64,000 nucleotides of DNA from Colias croceus (GCF_905220415.1 NC_059556.1:9002501-9066500); one strand, 5' to 3'. Counted from the stretch's first letter, positions 24,901 to 35,726 are shown. The notes: a model not told the origin generated them from the letters alone. Numbers and translations are program-made.

Positions 24901-27900
24901 CATTTACAGACCGCTCGCATTAACGACGATTGGCCAGACGGGCACTTTGACGATGCTCACACAAAGGTGATTGATGTTTTTCACTAAAATCTATTCTTTA
25001 CTACATAATTTTCGGTTTACACACAAAATATTCCATTTGTACACACTTAGGTTTTAGAAGTATCGTGGTTAATTATATTTGGCTCAATATGCTATTACAT
25101 CATTCCATGAGTGTAAACTGGAAACTATGCCATTCGTTTCTAAATCAAATTATCAAGCTTTGCACTAACCTATTCGTTCTACTAACTAACACACGACAAA
25201 CGCACTCAACTAATACCACACTTAAAAATAGGAAGTACTGCGTTTCGAAAGAGAGCTCCTGCAGCTCGAACAGGAAGAACTAAGGAGACAAAAGGAGAAT
25301 TTATTGCGTGACCAACACAGAATAATCCAGAAATCGATCCAAGACATTTCAGTAGCGAGTACACCAGAAAAGGTGCAAAGATCGAAAGGAATTCAGAACT
25401 ACAGGCATTCAATGCCTAATTTACTGCTAGCAGAACATAGTCCATTACATAAGCCTCCACCACCGTTGTTGGAAAAGCCGATTATAGACGAGAGCTTAAA
25501 GCGTAAGCCGTTTGTGTCTGAAGAACATATAGAGAGTCACTTTGGTGTTGAGGAAAGTAGGAAAGTGCTGTATGATGATAAGAAGTATGAGAGACGACAT
25601 GTTCCAAACGTGCGACCAGCTCAGCCTGTGCTGCCGCCGAAACCGAAAAGCCGGGAGTCGATAGAACGGGAAATTACTATGAGGTAATTAATTTTTTTAT
25701 AAGTTTATTAATGTTGTGAGTACTTTCTATGAGCAATAACTTTAAGCATTGTTATTTATACTGATGAATGTGAAAATTATTAGAGCTAAGATTATGATGA
25801 AGTTACATAATGACCACTAAAACTCACTAAATTATAGAACAAACGATAAAGAAATAGAATCATTTAACATGCAAGTCTTCTTTCCTTGTATTTAAAAGGA
25901 TAAGATCGATAAGATGTTCTTGAGTATACCTAATCAACCTTCGTTGCAAATATAAGTGTGAGATTACAGTTCTCAGAATTCTTGCGCACTTAACAATATT
26001 ATTACTTTTATGACAATGACTATTTCATGAATTAGCCAATTATGTTCATGACATCTTTTACTATGTTTGTTTGCGCTTATCTTAGTAACAACTAAACCGA
26101 TTTAAATAAATTTTGGACAGTTATTATTTATTTGAACCTAATCCATTATGATATTAACAAAATTGTATCATTCATCTTGATTAAAATAGATAGATGGAAA
26201 TGCGAATTTTCCTAGGTTAGCTTATATTATAAATCTTAAAAAAAACTTTATTTAAATACAAATTTTAATGAATTTCCCGTAAATTCCAGGAGCAGCAGAA
26301 CACCGTCCGCAGTGGAGTATGCCAATATCGATAGAAATGGAGTCCAGTTGAGACAGAAGCCCATGAACAATGCTAATGGACAGTACCATCCGATGACCAG
26401 GCATACTTTACAGGTAATAACTTATCTATTGACGGCAAATAAAGAAGATATTCAATAATGACTTCTAGAAAAGTGTGTTACCAACTTCTAAAGATTTTTT
26501 AATCTGAATTGTAATTTTTTTATATCTGTTAGGAAAATAGAACAATTGGGTAGAAATCTTTAATCTTTAAGGTTGTCAAAATCGTCTTAAACTACTCAAT
26601 CCCTCTCTTTGTCTGTTTTCTTGTTTGTCTGACTGAATCGATTCAAATCGGAGATTAACTACAAGACAGAAGACATTTTACGGTATTATTTATTCCACCA
26701 TTCATACCAGAATTCCCACATGATCATAACACCCCTAGTCCCAAATAAATATAAATGTATATAAATAATTTCCAGGCATTAAGTGCAGCTCCAACACCAA
26801 AACTGATGTCAAACAGCGAGTGGCTACAAACACGCAACCCGCCGCGGCAGAAACCAGCTAATTATAACTATAACCAACATTGGCTTGTTCAGGTTTGTCT
26901 CTTGAAAGATGATTAAAAACAAAAGTATGCATATATGCGGTTCTTGTAACATTATGGTACACTAGCTTGCCGCCCGCGGCTTCGCCCGCTTTGTCTAAAA
27001 CCTAATAAATTATGTACTAAAACCTTCCTCTTGAATCACTCTATCTAATAAAAAACCGCATCAAAATCCGTTGCGTAGTTTTAAAGATTTAAGCATAGAA
27101 AGGGACATAGGGACAGAGAAAGCGACTTTGTTTTATACTTTGTTTGTGATAAAGAAACATATTTTTGGTGAGTTTTTTGCCGATTAGTCTCGGTAGAAGC
27201 TATATTCTAAATCGGTGGTAATTTTTAAGCTTATAAATCACTATAGTTTTCCAATGCCCTGATTTTTTTGTATATCATCATGTTTTGCTTATGAAGGAAA
27301 GAATTCATTAAAACTAACCTCAAGTCTTTAGAAGTCTTTAATAATTTCCAATACCTCTATAATCGGGCTTTTTTGCAGGGATAGGGCATTGAATAACATT
27401 GAATTACCTATTTATAACTAATTGTTTGTACCATAATTTTCCAGGAAGCAGAGCACCGCAGGATCGAAGAGCAGAAGAACAAGATGCGCGCGCGACACTC
27501 GTACCACGAGCCGGCTTTGCCCGCCTCGCCCGTACATGCTCCTTTTAAAAACAGGTATATTTCTTATATTTAGTTTGATGGCATTCAACCGAATTTCTTT
27601 ATACATGAGAAATCTTAAAGAATAGAAAAAATAAGGCAGGATTCAAACTCGCTTCATTTTGCCATTTAAAAATGTCTAGTTTTCTGTGAGCCATGACTTT
27701 AAATAAAAAATAAAAAAATATAAATATTGAATTTCATGACGTGATCCCGAATTCGTAAAAGGTAAAATTGAATGACAACTTTTAAATAAAACACGTTAAT
27801 ATTATCGAGGTCACAGTTGATAACAATTGAAAATGTAATGTCAGTCATAAACCTACCAAATTGATGATAAATAATTTATATAGCAGTCGTAATAAATCTG

Positions 27901-29540
27901 TACAAAATGATCGCGACTGAAAAAATGAAAAATGAAAAAATGAAAATGAAAAATTATTTATTTTCAGCAAAACACAGGTAGGTAACAAAACCTATTTAAC
28001 AATACATAAAGAAAGTTGCTGTTTCTTATTTATACATTTATAGTTGTTAACTATAGCTCCCACACTAAGAGAACTTGTGTCGTGGGGGCTGGTACGATTA
28101 TAAAAAAAGGATTTACTCGTGGTACCGTTATTGTAGGTTAAAAGAAGAAAAATATCTACTAATTTAAAAATAAGAAATGAATAAAGTACAACTAATAAAC
28201 TAAATTAAAAATAAATAAATGAATAGATACATATACATATTATATCAATAAATAAAATAAGTTAAATAAATAAATACATAAAAAAATAAAATAAATTACA
28301 TGATACATACGTTATAATGTAAATAAACAAATCATTAATATCTAATACTTTACATTGCAGCCCGCACCCCGTACAAGAACGACGCGTTCGTCCGGAACCT
28401 CGCGACAGGAGTGACTCGCGGGAGGACAAGTTACTTAGCGTGAGCGGACGGAGGAAGTGCTCACACTGTGGGGAGGAATTAGGTAAGTTAATGTAGTTTA
28501 ATATAAACCTATTGCTAAATAACATGCGTGTATTTTAAATAATATTTATTTATTTATTTATTTATTATGGCTCATTAGCAGTTGTACATCGATGAATTCA
28601 CATAAAAAAATACACAAAAAATATATAACATGATCTACAACCAATAAAAAATGAGCACTGCATGCACTAAAAAAATACATTACAACACATTCAATACATT
28701 TCAAAATAATCAGTTAATAAATTATAAACAAGTAAAAATTAATTCATATTATCCTCAATCTTAATTCATAAAAAATAATAATCAATTTAATTATAATTTG
28801 AAACACGTAAAAAGCGAAACGTTACTTTAAAATACATCCTAAAACAGTCATGTAAATTCATTTAAAAAACAGAATTAATTCCTTTTTTTTTAAACTTAGA
28901 ATAAACGACAATAACATAATATCACAATATTAAAATTATGCGGTAGTATTAATTAAACGCTGAATATTAGTAAATAACATGCGAAGTTTGTATATTTGTT
29001 TGTTACTCCTTAATGCAAAAACAGCTGAACAGATTTTCTTGGGATTAGAAGGTAACTTGAATTAACATTTGTTATTCATCCCAGAAAATCCCACGGGAAC
29101 GGGAACTGTAAAAGGGAAGTTTTCCTTTGAATACGCGGGAGAAGCTATGAGCTAAAAGCTAAATAATATAGATCATAGACATGTGCAATTCTTGAATTAT
29201 CACATTTATAATTATTATTATAGTTGTTAGATCACAAGCACACTCATACAAACCTGTTAGTCAAGTGAACTACAGTAAATCCCGTACTAAAACTCGTTTT
29301 AATTATTATTTTAGTATCTATTGTTTCATAATAAATTGTTATATTATTCTAGGTCGCGGCGCAGCCATGATAATCGAATCCCTGTCCCTCTGCTATCACG
29401 TGTGGTGTTTTACTTGTGCCGTGTGTGGGGGGGCGCTCGGGGATGGAAGGGCGGGGGCTGATGTGCGTGTGAGGGATAGACGGCTACACTGCCAGCATTG
29501 TTATTGTACTGCTGATGGAGATCAGTGTTCCAGGGTTTAG
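18774..29540 (+). CDS. smash: Smallish/LMO7-LIMCH1-type LIM protein, 3' 12 exons (5' end outside or not found)
   Basis: Twelve exons join in phase to at least 1320 codons ending at TAG 29538-29540. The N-terminal visible part is acidic, serine-rich and low in structure, with four KERLxxL repeats. The middle has charged helical stretches (FERELLQLEQEELRRQKE) and proline-rich segments (PPPPPAEDSPEDE, VLPPKPKSRES). The last two exons form one LIM domain: CSHC, GAAMIIESLSLCYHVWC, CAVC, HCQHC. The GAAMIIESL...CYH block is diagnostic for LMO7/LIMCH1. Drosophila Smash belongs to this family, binds the junction protein Bazooka and acts at adherens junctions in planar polarity. That role is inferred here from family membership. 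The protein ends 12 residues after the last zinc ligand. Confidence 0.88.
19103..20968 (+). CDS. smash: smash large exon B (622 codons)
   Basis: Acceptor TTCTGTTTTCAG ends at 19102 and the proposed donor is GCG|GTAAGT at 20968/20969. This is the main low-complexity exon, rich in Ser, Asn, Lys and Glu. Four copies of KERL(S/Y)xL occur about every 25-40 residues between about 19570 and 19900, each preceded by a hydrophilic linker. This suggests short helical binding repeats. The frame stays open past the donor to TAA 21122, which gives a possible truncated isoform. Confidence 0.88.
20969..21124 (+). CDS. smash: Possible intron-retention tail of a short smash isoform
   Basis: If the donor at 20969 is not used, translation continues for 51 codons (basic, ending NNNSKGIN) and stops at 21122-21124, removing the LIM domain. 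About 900 bases of non-coding sequence follow before exon C and could serve as a 3' UTR. There is no direct evidence of use. Confidence 0.35.
   Translation, partial: VSTSQDYNPFWQKRTKRCIEPNRRKTILLINNKITSVKPSQVTNNNSKGIN
22054..22365 (+). CDS. smash: smash exon C (104 codons)
   Basis: Acceptor CCAACTTCAG ends at 22053 and donor AAT|GTAAGT follows 22365. It starts VIDALELAFKELDSEE (helical, acidic) and ends in a run of prolines followed by AEDSPEDELLGN. Phase 0 at both ends. Confidence 0.85.
22467..22700 (+). repeat. SINE-like element in smash intron
   Basis: It starts TACCGACCGGTTGGCTTGGT, contains 'AGCCATCTGGTTTCCATAAC' and 'AGTATGGGATCAGATCG', and ends near GTGAAAATTGTCC. Part of it recurs inverted at 63531-63640. 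Confidence 0.65.
22862..23191 (+). CDS. smash: smash exon D (110 codons)
   Basis: Acceptor CCACTTTTCAG and donor GAG|GTGAGT. It encodes the basic block RRIKKEIRNKRTSFLGIEGQ followed by an acidic stretch and SRDSGVDIDRG. Phase 0 at both ends. Confidence 0.87.
23420..23614 (-). repeat. Family A short retroposon fragment in smash intron
   Basis: It reads TATAATATTTTAAAGCTGAG, then 'GAACGTGCTAATCTTCAGG' and 'AGCCCATTTATCGAGGAAGG'. It matches the 9037 copy. Confidence 0.72.
23678..23830 (+). CDS. smash: smash exon E (51 codons)
   Basis: Acceptor ATATTTTCAG and donor CAG|GTAAGC. It encodes PYTQITVTSDEEESTRNKEQ and ends with a Gln run. Phase 0 at both ends. Confidence 0.82.
24910..24966 (+). CDS. 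smash: smash exon F (19 codons, possible cassette)
   Basis: The exon lies between acceptor CATTTACAG and donor AAG|GTGATT. It encodes TARINDDWPDGHFDDAHTK. Both ends are phase 0, so skipping would keep the frame. The local GC rise supports it, while its shortness lowers confidence. Confidence 0.6.
25232..25683 (+). CDS. smash: smash exon G (coiled coil and proline-rich)
   Basis: Acceptor CTTAAAAATAG is weak; donor is AG|GTAATT. It opens with the amphipathic helix EVLRFERELLQLEQEELRRQ, continues with PNLLLAEHSPLHKPPPPLLE and ends in VLPPKPKSRESIEREITM. The last two bases join exon H. Confidence 0.85.
26290..26413 (+). CDS. smash: smash exon H
   Basis: Acceptor AAATTCCAG and donor CAG|GTAATA. 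It encodes SSRTPSAVEYANIDRNGVQL and continues to HTLQ. The phase fits both neighbours. Confidence 0.82.
26776..26892 (+). CDS. smash: smash exon I
   Basis: Acceptor ATTTCCAG and donor CAG|GTTTGT. It encodes ALSAAPTPKLMSNSEWLQTR and ends NQHWLVQ. Phase 0 at both ends. Confidence 0.8.
26962..27142 (+). repeat. Family C short retroposon fragment in smash intron
   Basis: ACTAGCTTGCCGCCCGCGGC to ACTTTGTTTTATAC, a near-match to 11168-11332. Confidence 0.75.
27445..27554 (+). CDS. smash: smash exon J
   Basis: Acceptor AATTTTCCAG and donor AG|GTATAT. It encodes EAEHRRIEEQKNKMRARHSY and then a Pro/Ala-rich link, with the short helix leading toward the LIM domain. Confidence 0.82.
27955..28120. repeat. 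Probable LINE-tail fragment in smash intron
   Basis: It holds a GC-richer block 'TAGCTCCCACACTAAGAGAA' and 'TTGTGTCGTGGGGGCTGGTA' in otherwise AT-rich intron. This resembles the 3' UTR block of the LINE at the window start in style but not in exact sequence. Confidence 0.4.
28361..28482 (+). CDS. smash: smash exon K (start of LIM domain)
   Basis: Acceptor TTTACATTGCAG and donor G|GTAAGT. It is very rich in Arg (ERRVRPEPRDRSDSREDKLL) and ends with the first LIM zinc pair, KCSHCGEEL. Confidence 0.87.
28542..28850 (-). repeat. Inverted LINE 3' end with (TTTA)n tail in smash intron
   Basis: A (TTTA)6 run followed by TTATGGCTCATTAGCAG is the reverse complement of a 3' end 'AATGAGCCATAATAAATAAA'. 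The same 3' end occurs on the + strand at 47812-47885. Confidence 0.65.
28980..29150 (+). repeat. Diverged family B fragment in smash intron
   Basis: ATGCGAAGTTTGTATATTTG, then 'GAACAGATTTTCTTGGGATT' and 'TCCCACGGGAACGGGAACTG'. It is recognisable against 9901-10118 but more decayed. Confidence 0.6.
29353..29540 (+). CDS. smash: smash terminal exon L (rest of LIM domain and stop)
   Basis: Acceptor TTATTCTAG. It encodes GRGAAMIIESLSLCYHVWCF, then CAVCGGALGDGRAGADVRV, and the final zinc pair HCQHC. All eight LIM ligand positions are present across exons K and L. TAG is at 29538-29540. Confidence 0.9.
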
Positions 29541-30000
29541 AGCTCTAGGAAAACATGATAAGGTTCATGTTGCCTTGGCAAAACTTGGATGGAATGGAGG
29601 CAGTGATAGTGATCCGGGATTTAGAGCTCTAGCGTAAAGAGATAGGGTGCACTTTGATGTGGCCTGGACTTGATGTAATAATGCAAATCGCATCACGTGC
29701 ACCTCATTTTAGAATTTTAAAGTTTTGAAAGCTAGGAAATGGAGATAAGGTGAAGATTGACCTGGCGAAATACATGATCTGAAATTTGAAGCTCTAATAT
29801 GAAGAGATAGAGTGCAGTTTAGTGTAGCATAGAATTGAAAAGGCTACGGACACTGCTGCATCACGGATTGAAACTAGTGTTCCAGGAATTAGAGCTCTAA
29901 TGCCAAGCAAGAAAGTGTAATTTGAACTAGCAAATATAGCAAAACGGTGATCCTGGTATTAGAGCTCTAACGCCACGGTATAAAGTGCACTTTGGATTGA
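29525..30000 (+). repeat. Palindrome-centred imperfect repeats overlapping the smash stop codon
   Basis: The 12-base palindrome-like core TTAGAGCTCTA(A/G) occurs at 29536, 29619, 29892 and 29961, with a partial AAGCTCTAA near 29784. Each is followed at 10-25 bases by a 'GATAGGGTGCACTTTG'-type stretch. 'AGTGTTCCAGG' precedes the core both at the stop codon and at 29876, so the coding end itself is part of the first unit. Confidence 0.75.
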
Positions 30001-31051
30001 ACTAGAGAGGTTAAAAGTGTCTCATTGTAAATTGGACTTATCTAGTGACGGACTTAAAAGTGCATAAATATTTTTGCACCAGTATGTGCTGCGAATCTTT
30101 AAAAGGCCTAAAATTTAAATAAAAATGATCTTAACACATATTAAGACAGTTTACGTAAATGTTTGTATGTTGATTTACTGTTGTATTCATTTAATTTGTC
30201 CTGCTACGACGTTAATTATGTTTTAGGCAAAATATCTCAGTATCTCAGAAATTGTAACCATGATTAAAATAATTGTATTAATATAGAATTGATATCATAC
30301 TAATATATTATATTTTCTAATATAGGCTCAATAGAAACCACATAATTCTTTACAGTTAGTACTTTACATTCAATCATTATTGTCGCCATTAAAACTTCTC
30401 TTAAAAATATACAGAATCCATATTTTCATGTAAATAACTTCCAATTATATTTAGATTGTTTTGTATCCCACAGCACGTGCTCTGTGCGCAAGTAACGCCG
30501 CGAAACAGAGCTATATCAATCACAAAACGTCTCTGAGCTCAGCCAGACTGAGTTCATATTTGCACGCTTTTGTTTACCCTTCGTTTTTTTGCTTTCAGCG
30601 CCATCTATCGGTGAAACTTATATAACTAATACATAAGTTTCATCGATACAATTTTTTTATTATTTTACCCTTTGAAAACAATCTTTATAAGCTAACTTTT
30701 TTTTTTGTAATCACGTATATTTGAGTGGTAAATACTAACAGTTTTGTTATATCGAAATACTTAGATACTTTTCGTTTCTTTAGTTAAGATGGCTGAATTT
30801 TGTTGATTTTACGCCATCCATATGCCCATTAATAATTAATAAAATAATATATTCACATCTATCTGTATATATTTTGTGCCATGCCATAATATGTCTTCAT
30901 TTAACCCTGATAACAATAAGAACATATATTTTTTTAATTCGTTTTAGTTAATATATTTTTAACTCGGGGGAGTTTGTATAATGTTGTAAATAGAGTTATT
31001 TATGTCACATTGTGTTAATGATTAGCTTTAATAGTTAGTATTTTAGTTTAA

Positions 31052-31057
31052 AATAAA
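31052..31057 (+). terminator. Candidate poly(A) signal, smash
   Basis: AATAAA in TTTAAAATAAAGGAAC, about 1.5 kb after the stop, with T/GT-rich sequence just downstream (TGTGTATTGTTTGTTT). Confidence 0.5.
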
Positions 31058-31250
31058 GGAACATTTATCCAAAAATGTGTATTGTTTGTTTTTATGTAAT
31101 ATATTAATTAATATTAGATTATTTTGTATTTTTGCATCACTCTAACATCATGATACGGTTTTCGACTAAATGTGACTTATTTCTGTGGTATTGCACTTTT
31201 CTTGTAATTATTATTATGTACATTGTCTAAGAGTAAGAAACCTGTATATC

Positions 31251-31256
31251 AATAAA
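31251..31256 (+). terminator. Second candidate poly(A) signal, smash
   Basis: AATAAATGTTTC, 200 bases after the first signal, followed by a T-rich stretch. Confidence 0.4.
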
Positions 31257-32901
31257 TGTTTCAAATTAATACACGCTCTTTTATTTATTAGCCATAATAC
31301 CCGAATACATAAGGATATCTCATAAGGAATCGAACCCACATAATATAAAATGCAACAAAAACCAGACTATATGACCTACCACGTAGGAACTTAAATATTA
31401 TCTGAACCATTATTTATCAATTGTAGTTTTATTATTGTTTTTATTACATCACATTTAAATAAATCTATTAGGTACTATATTGCAGATACAGTTTTATCCT
31501 ATAAGCTCTCAAAATGCTTATTTAAATAAATACATTAAAAAATAAAGAAATACCTATGACAAGTACATGATCTTTATTAAGTTTTGATCACGCTAGAAAA
31601 CTGATCATAGATGAAAATTTTATTAGCACAGTATGAATACGGATAGTTCATAATCTGCATCTACAAGTTCAACTCAAACATTTATTTGTTCAATTAGACT
31701 TCTATAAGCACTTTTGAATCGTCATAACAACACACAATAAGTTATAACTTTAGATTGATTTAGCATCATAGCAACTCATTTATTGAACAGATTTTATTAT
31801 ATTGGAAAAGTATTTCTAAGTTGGTATATTACAGTCAAAATAAAATACACACAATCTTTATAATAATTTGTTATGAACGAAAAATGAAACTTTGTCAAAA
31901 TCGTTGCCTTATTCCATTATGTGACGGTATTGCAATGACACCACCTTGTAATTGTCTCTCAGCGCCTAGAAGTTTCACTTCAACAAATGCAAATAATTAT
32001 CATAACAGTAAAAATAACTTACTCATTTACAAACACGTGGCCAATGTCCATCCATTAGTGCATATTCCGAGATAAACAAGGAAAGGGAAGCGAGCAATTG
32101 TAATGATCAGACTCCTTAATCGCTGTAAGGATATCTCTAAGGCGAATAATTACGGATTCTTCTAGAATAGATTCACACCATTTTTGAAAAGTTTACCTAT
32201 TTTAACTGATGAATAATTTTAGCATCATTGCTCAACGCCAGAAATTAAAATATAATTGGCAATATTGGTCCTCGTAAAATTCTGCTTCAATTTACATAAT
32301 TGAATATTACCCTACTCACTACCTACCTACTGAATTCTTTAATGTTTTCCGTCTATCATCAGTATTATATGTTTTTTTGGTTAGTTGGTTCAACAAGCTA
32401 ATGTCTGTTTCGACTAAATGGATTTGTTAAGTGTTGGATATAATACTTTATTCACTTATATAACAAAAATATTATAAATAATAAAAATGTTGTAAAAATA
32501 TTATTCTTGAGAGTAGACGAAGATGCGTGAGTGTGAGTAGTAACGTTTTTCAACATTTCATAATATATAATAGACGCAAAACGCCAACACAGATTTTTTT
32601 GAACCAGATAGGCATTTTTCTATTTCAAAATAATTTAAGTATTCAGAATTGCTAGTGAGAATGCAAGAAATAAATAGTATTAGTTTTTGTTTATTTACTT
32701 AACGGCTGATCGATTTAGCTGATTTTGAGTTTTGAAATGTTTGTTATTTTAGTCCAGGGAAGGTTTATACGGTAAAAATGATAAGCATCCGGTTAAACTT
32801 AATAAAACTACCATTGTGAACATTGGAATATGTACAATAAACAATAAATAATATTTTTATATGGGATAAAAAATGAAAGAAATAAATTCAGTGAACACTT
32901 C
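31257..32901. other. Intergenic AT-rich stretch
   Basis: Apart from one MITE fragment (31880-31981), I see no gene or RNA. It lies between the convergent ends of smash and a minus-strand exon. Confidence 0.5.
31880..31981. repeat. Diverged copy of the GAAGTGAAACTTC MITE (family E)
   Basis: Right end AGAAGTTTCACTTC is kept. The left end is degraded (AATGAAACTTTGTC). The interior 'TTATGTGACGGTATT' and 'TCTCTCAGCGCCTA' match the full copy at 47408. Confidence 0.65.
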
Positions 32902-32907
32902 TTTATT
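32902..32907 (-). terminator. Poly(A) signal of the minus-strand terminal exon
   Basis: AATAAA on the minus strand, about 120 bases after the TAA of the exon at 33026-33103. Confidence 0.5.
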
Positions 32908-33025
32908 CGTGTAAATTTTTACAAATATTTATGATTTTTTTACAGTAATTGTTCAAAAATCTGAATTAGTAAATTAAATTTAATGGATTTGAAAAATTCT
33001 AAAATCTCTTTCATGCTTCATTAAT

Positions 33026-33103
33026 TTATTGTGATGAGTCTGCGTCCTTATTCGCGTAGGTTTCTTTTCTTTTCCCCCCGTAAATCCAAGATACGTGTGT
33101 ATT
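33026..33103 (-). CDS. Orphan C-terminal exon of an unidentified minus-strand gene
   Basis: On the minus strand a strong acceptor (CATTTCTTTTATTTTTCCAG) precedes 25 codons beginning NTHVSWIYGGKRKETYANKD and ending SSQ, then TAA, a short 3' UTR and AATAAA. The four signals in the right order argue for a real terminal exon. I do not recognise the protein. I found no upstream exon with a matching phase-0 donor between here and pyrexia, so the previous intron may be long or the exon may be a relic. Confidence 0.5.
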   Translation of the reverse strand, partial: NTHVSWIYGGKRKETYANKDADSSQ

Positions 33104-35348
33104 CTGGAAAAATAAAAGAAATGTTAATCTAAAAATATCATGCACCTTATCAAAATCGGTTAGTTAGGTACGTGAGTTTTAAAATAAAACAAGTAAACAG
33201 ATACAGAAAAAGAATGAACCAAGCTAAGGTTTCAATTTTGTTTCAGTATACAAATTTTAAGTAAATATGTAATATTATATAACAAGTACTTAGTACATAC
33301 ACATTATCATGTCTTGAGACAGTAAAAAAATATGTTAAATGAAAAGCGTTGTATTTTTTCGGTCGGAGATAATGTTGTTATATTACCATTCTTTTTAATT
33401 TTCAAAATTGGCTATGTCATTAATTTGTGTTATATAATAAAACCAGCATGATCACTGGCTTAATACATCAACTTATTAGATTAGAGCAAGCAAATTCCAG
33501 TAAAAAATACAATAAAATGACGTATTTTCGATGCAATATCTCACAAATAACAGGAAACTGGCGCATTGGTCACACTAACAATGATAATATTGGAACTTGT
33601 TCAATTCACATGAATTCAATGTTAGGTATATTGTCAAGCGTAACGACCGATGGGCAAGGCAATGGGAACTGAAATGTTCATGTCATTATATTATGCAATC
33701 ATTAAATAATGGCTTATTATGAATTTAATATAAAACTAGATATTTTCAACAGCCTCTCCCGCGTATTCTTGGGATTTAAAAGAATTGCGCCATCTATCGG
33801 AGTTTATAAATACACGATGAATTTTCATCGAGGAATGCGATATTACGTCGGTAAAAATTAGTCTGTATCACTATCTACCTTCTTAATCATCTTCAGACAT
33901 AAAAATCATATCAAAAAATCGTTCCATTGCGACCTGAAGCAAAGACATACATAGACACTTTCGCATTTATTACCTTATACTATATGCGCGCGGCTTCGTC
34001 CGTCAAGGGAAATTCCTATGGGAGTTTTAAAGTGTGGTAAAAAGGAGCCTATCATTCTACATGTTCCTTTTCCACGGGAAACGACCGTGGATGAGAGAAT
34101 TGGGTTCGATTCCCGATGCAGATAGTGACTAACAAAAAAGTAGGACAAAATTTGGCTAAACACTGAAGACCAATCATCTACTCAAGTTCGGAAAGAAAAT
34201 CGATCAATGAAAGTTATGTAGCGCTTAGATAACTCATACCCCATAAGGGGAAACGAGACTTTATTTTTTAACACGCTTCATAATATGTAGAGGTAGTAAG
34301 TAGTTCAGAATTAAAAAAAAATCAAGTGCACAAGGAAAGTATTTATAAAAAATTTGTTGTCCTATAAATAATTATACCTATAGGGTTTTTCAAACCGATT
34401 TCATATTCAATATGCCTTTGAATAGACGTAAACAATTACAATAAGACAGGAAGGGTGAATAAGACGATATCTCTGTAAACACTAAACATAAGCAAAAAGT
34501 ATGAGCATACGTCGAGACCATTGTTGATCCATTTGATTCCTTGTAAGGGTGCTTTTACACACGTTTAGGTATTTTTTTTTGTTATGCCGCATTACGCTCA
34601 GTGTTATGAGAAATAAAAAGTGAATATGCTTATGTAGGTACAGCTACGCATTCTAGAACTAGATCATACCAATCCAAAAATTTTTTACAAGCAATCCCCA
34701 TCATTTTAGAAATTAAAAATCTGGGATCTCTTATGCTATTTACCTACTAATTAGGTTAAGGCGTTAATAGGGGCTATCGACCTTGGCGACGATTTATTAG
34801 GCGGAATCGGGGGACCGGCGCGAATCTATCGTAGTAAAAGTACGTATAAAAATTATTTAAAAAGATATTTGGATATTGAATCAAAATTTAAAACAACCAT
34901 GCCCTGTGTTTCAATTTCATAAACACACTGTAAAAACACTATAATAATTGACATTATATTGACTTAGCGTTATGGTTTAAAGTACAAAAATCGACCTCAG
35001 TTCAAAGTTCAGGTTTTCCAAAAAACCTGATTGTAAAATAAACAAATTAAAACAACCATGCCCTTTATCATATTCGAAACTATAATATACATTTTTTTTA
35101 GATATGTACATAAAGAATCTAAGAAGAAAAACGGTTATAACTAGAGTTAATTTTCGGTATCAAAAGGGGATTCTACCCGATTCAGGCCTTAAATCTATAC
35201 TTTATCTAATAAAAGCGTAATTATAGAAAAGTGGACGGATGATATTTAAAAACGTCGTTTAAAAAGTTATATTATATTTTTTTCTAGAATCTTAAACTAC
35301 ATAATATATAAAAATAGATAAAAATGTACATGTAAGCGCAGCTTAACA
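33104..35348. other. Intergenic stretch upstream of pyrexia
   Basis: It holds repeat debris near 33775-34200 (the 'GCGCCATCTATCGG' block, a family D-like tail and a B-box-like GGGTTCGATTCCC at 34107). The 17-mer TAAAACAACCATGCCCT-type sequence occurs twice (34888 and 35047). A promoter for pyrexia should lie here, but I cannot place a TATA box or initiator with confidence. Confidence 0.45.
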
Positions 35349-35726
35349 ATGAAGGTGCGCGCGATTCATCCGATCGCCAATTACCAGACAATGAGCGTGC
35401 AGCAGCCAGTCCCGCGCAGACCGCCCGCATGCCCACAACGCGCAACCTCCTCCCGAAGCGGTGGTTTCGCTCTCGCCGCTCCCCAAACCCAGAAGAGCCC
35501 GATGTCGCTCACCGATCACTCCCCCGCGAAATGGACCGGCGTCCGCGAGCCGCCAGAGTTCTCGCCTCACCCCCTCGCGCCCAAAACTCACCCCTCGATG
35601 AAGAATCCCTCGAAAGAGCCTACCCTTCCATGGGACACCTGGAGTATGTCCTCGCTGGATCGTCCCCGCCCGCAGAAAGTGCCCCAAATATGTACGACAG
35701 CTTCGAAGAGCCGCCCTTGGATCTAA
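35349..35726 (+). other. Overlapping upstream ORF in another frame of pyrexia
   Basis: An ATG at 35349 opens a 125-codon frame that runs 300 bases into the channel ORF before stopping at 35724-35726. It is proline- and serine-rich (SPAKWTGVREPPEFSPHPLA). GC-rich sequence with few stops could produce this by chance. If translated, it would lower initiation at the channel start. Confidence 0.3.

Larger units (their letters stand above)
29541..31256 (+). other. smash: smash 3' UTR (inferred)
   Basis: The sequence after the stop is free of splice-joined coding and ends at candidate AATAAA signals at 31052 and 31251. Within it are palindromic repeats (29525-30000) and a GC-richer block 30470-30610 with 'GCGCCATCTATCGG', a 14-mer seen again at 33788. 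Confidence 0.55.

Noticed and set aside
35343..35687. 114-codon minus-strand frame at the pyrexia 5' end
   Set aside because: Antisense of GC-rich coding sequence without supporting signals.
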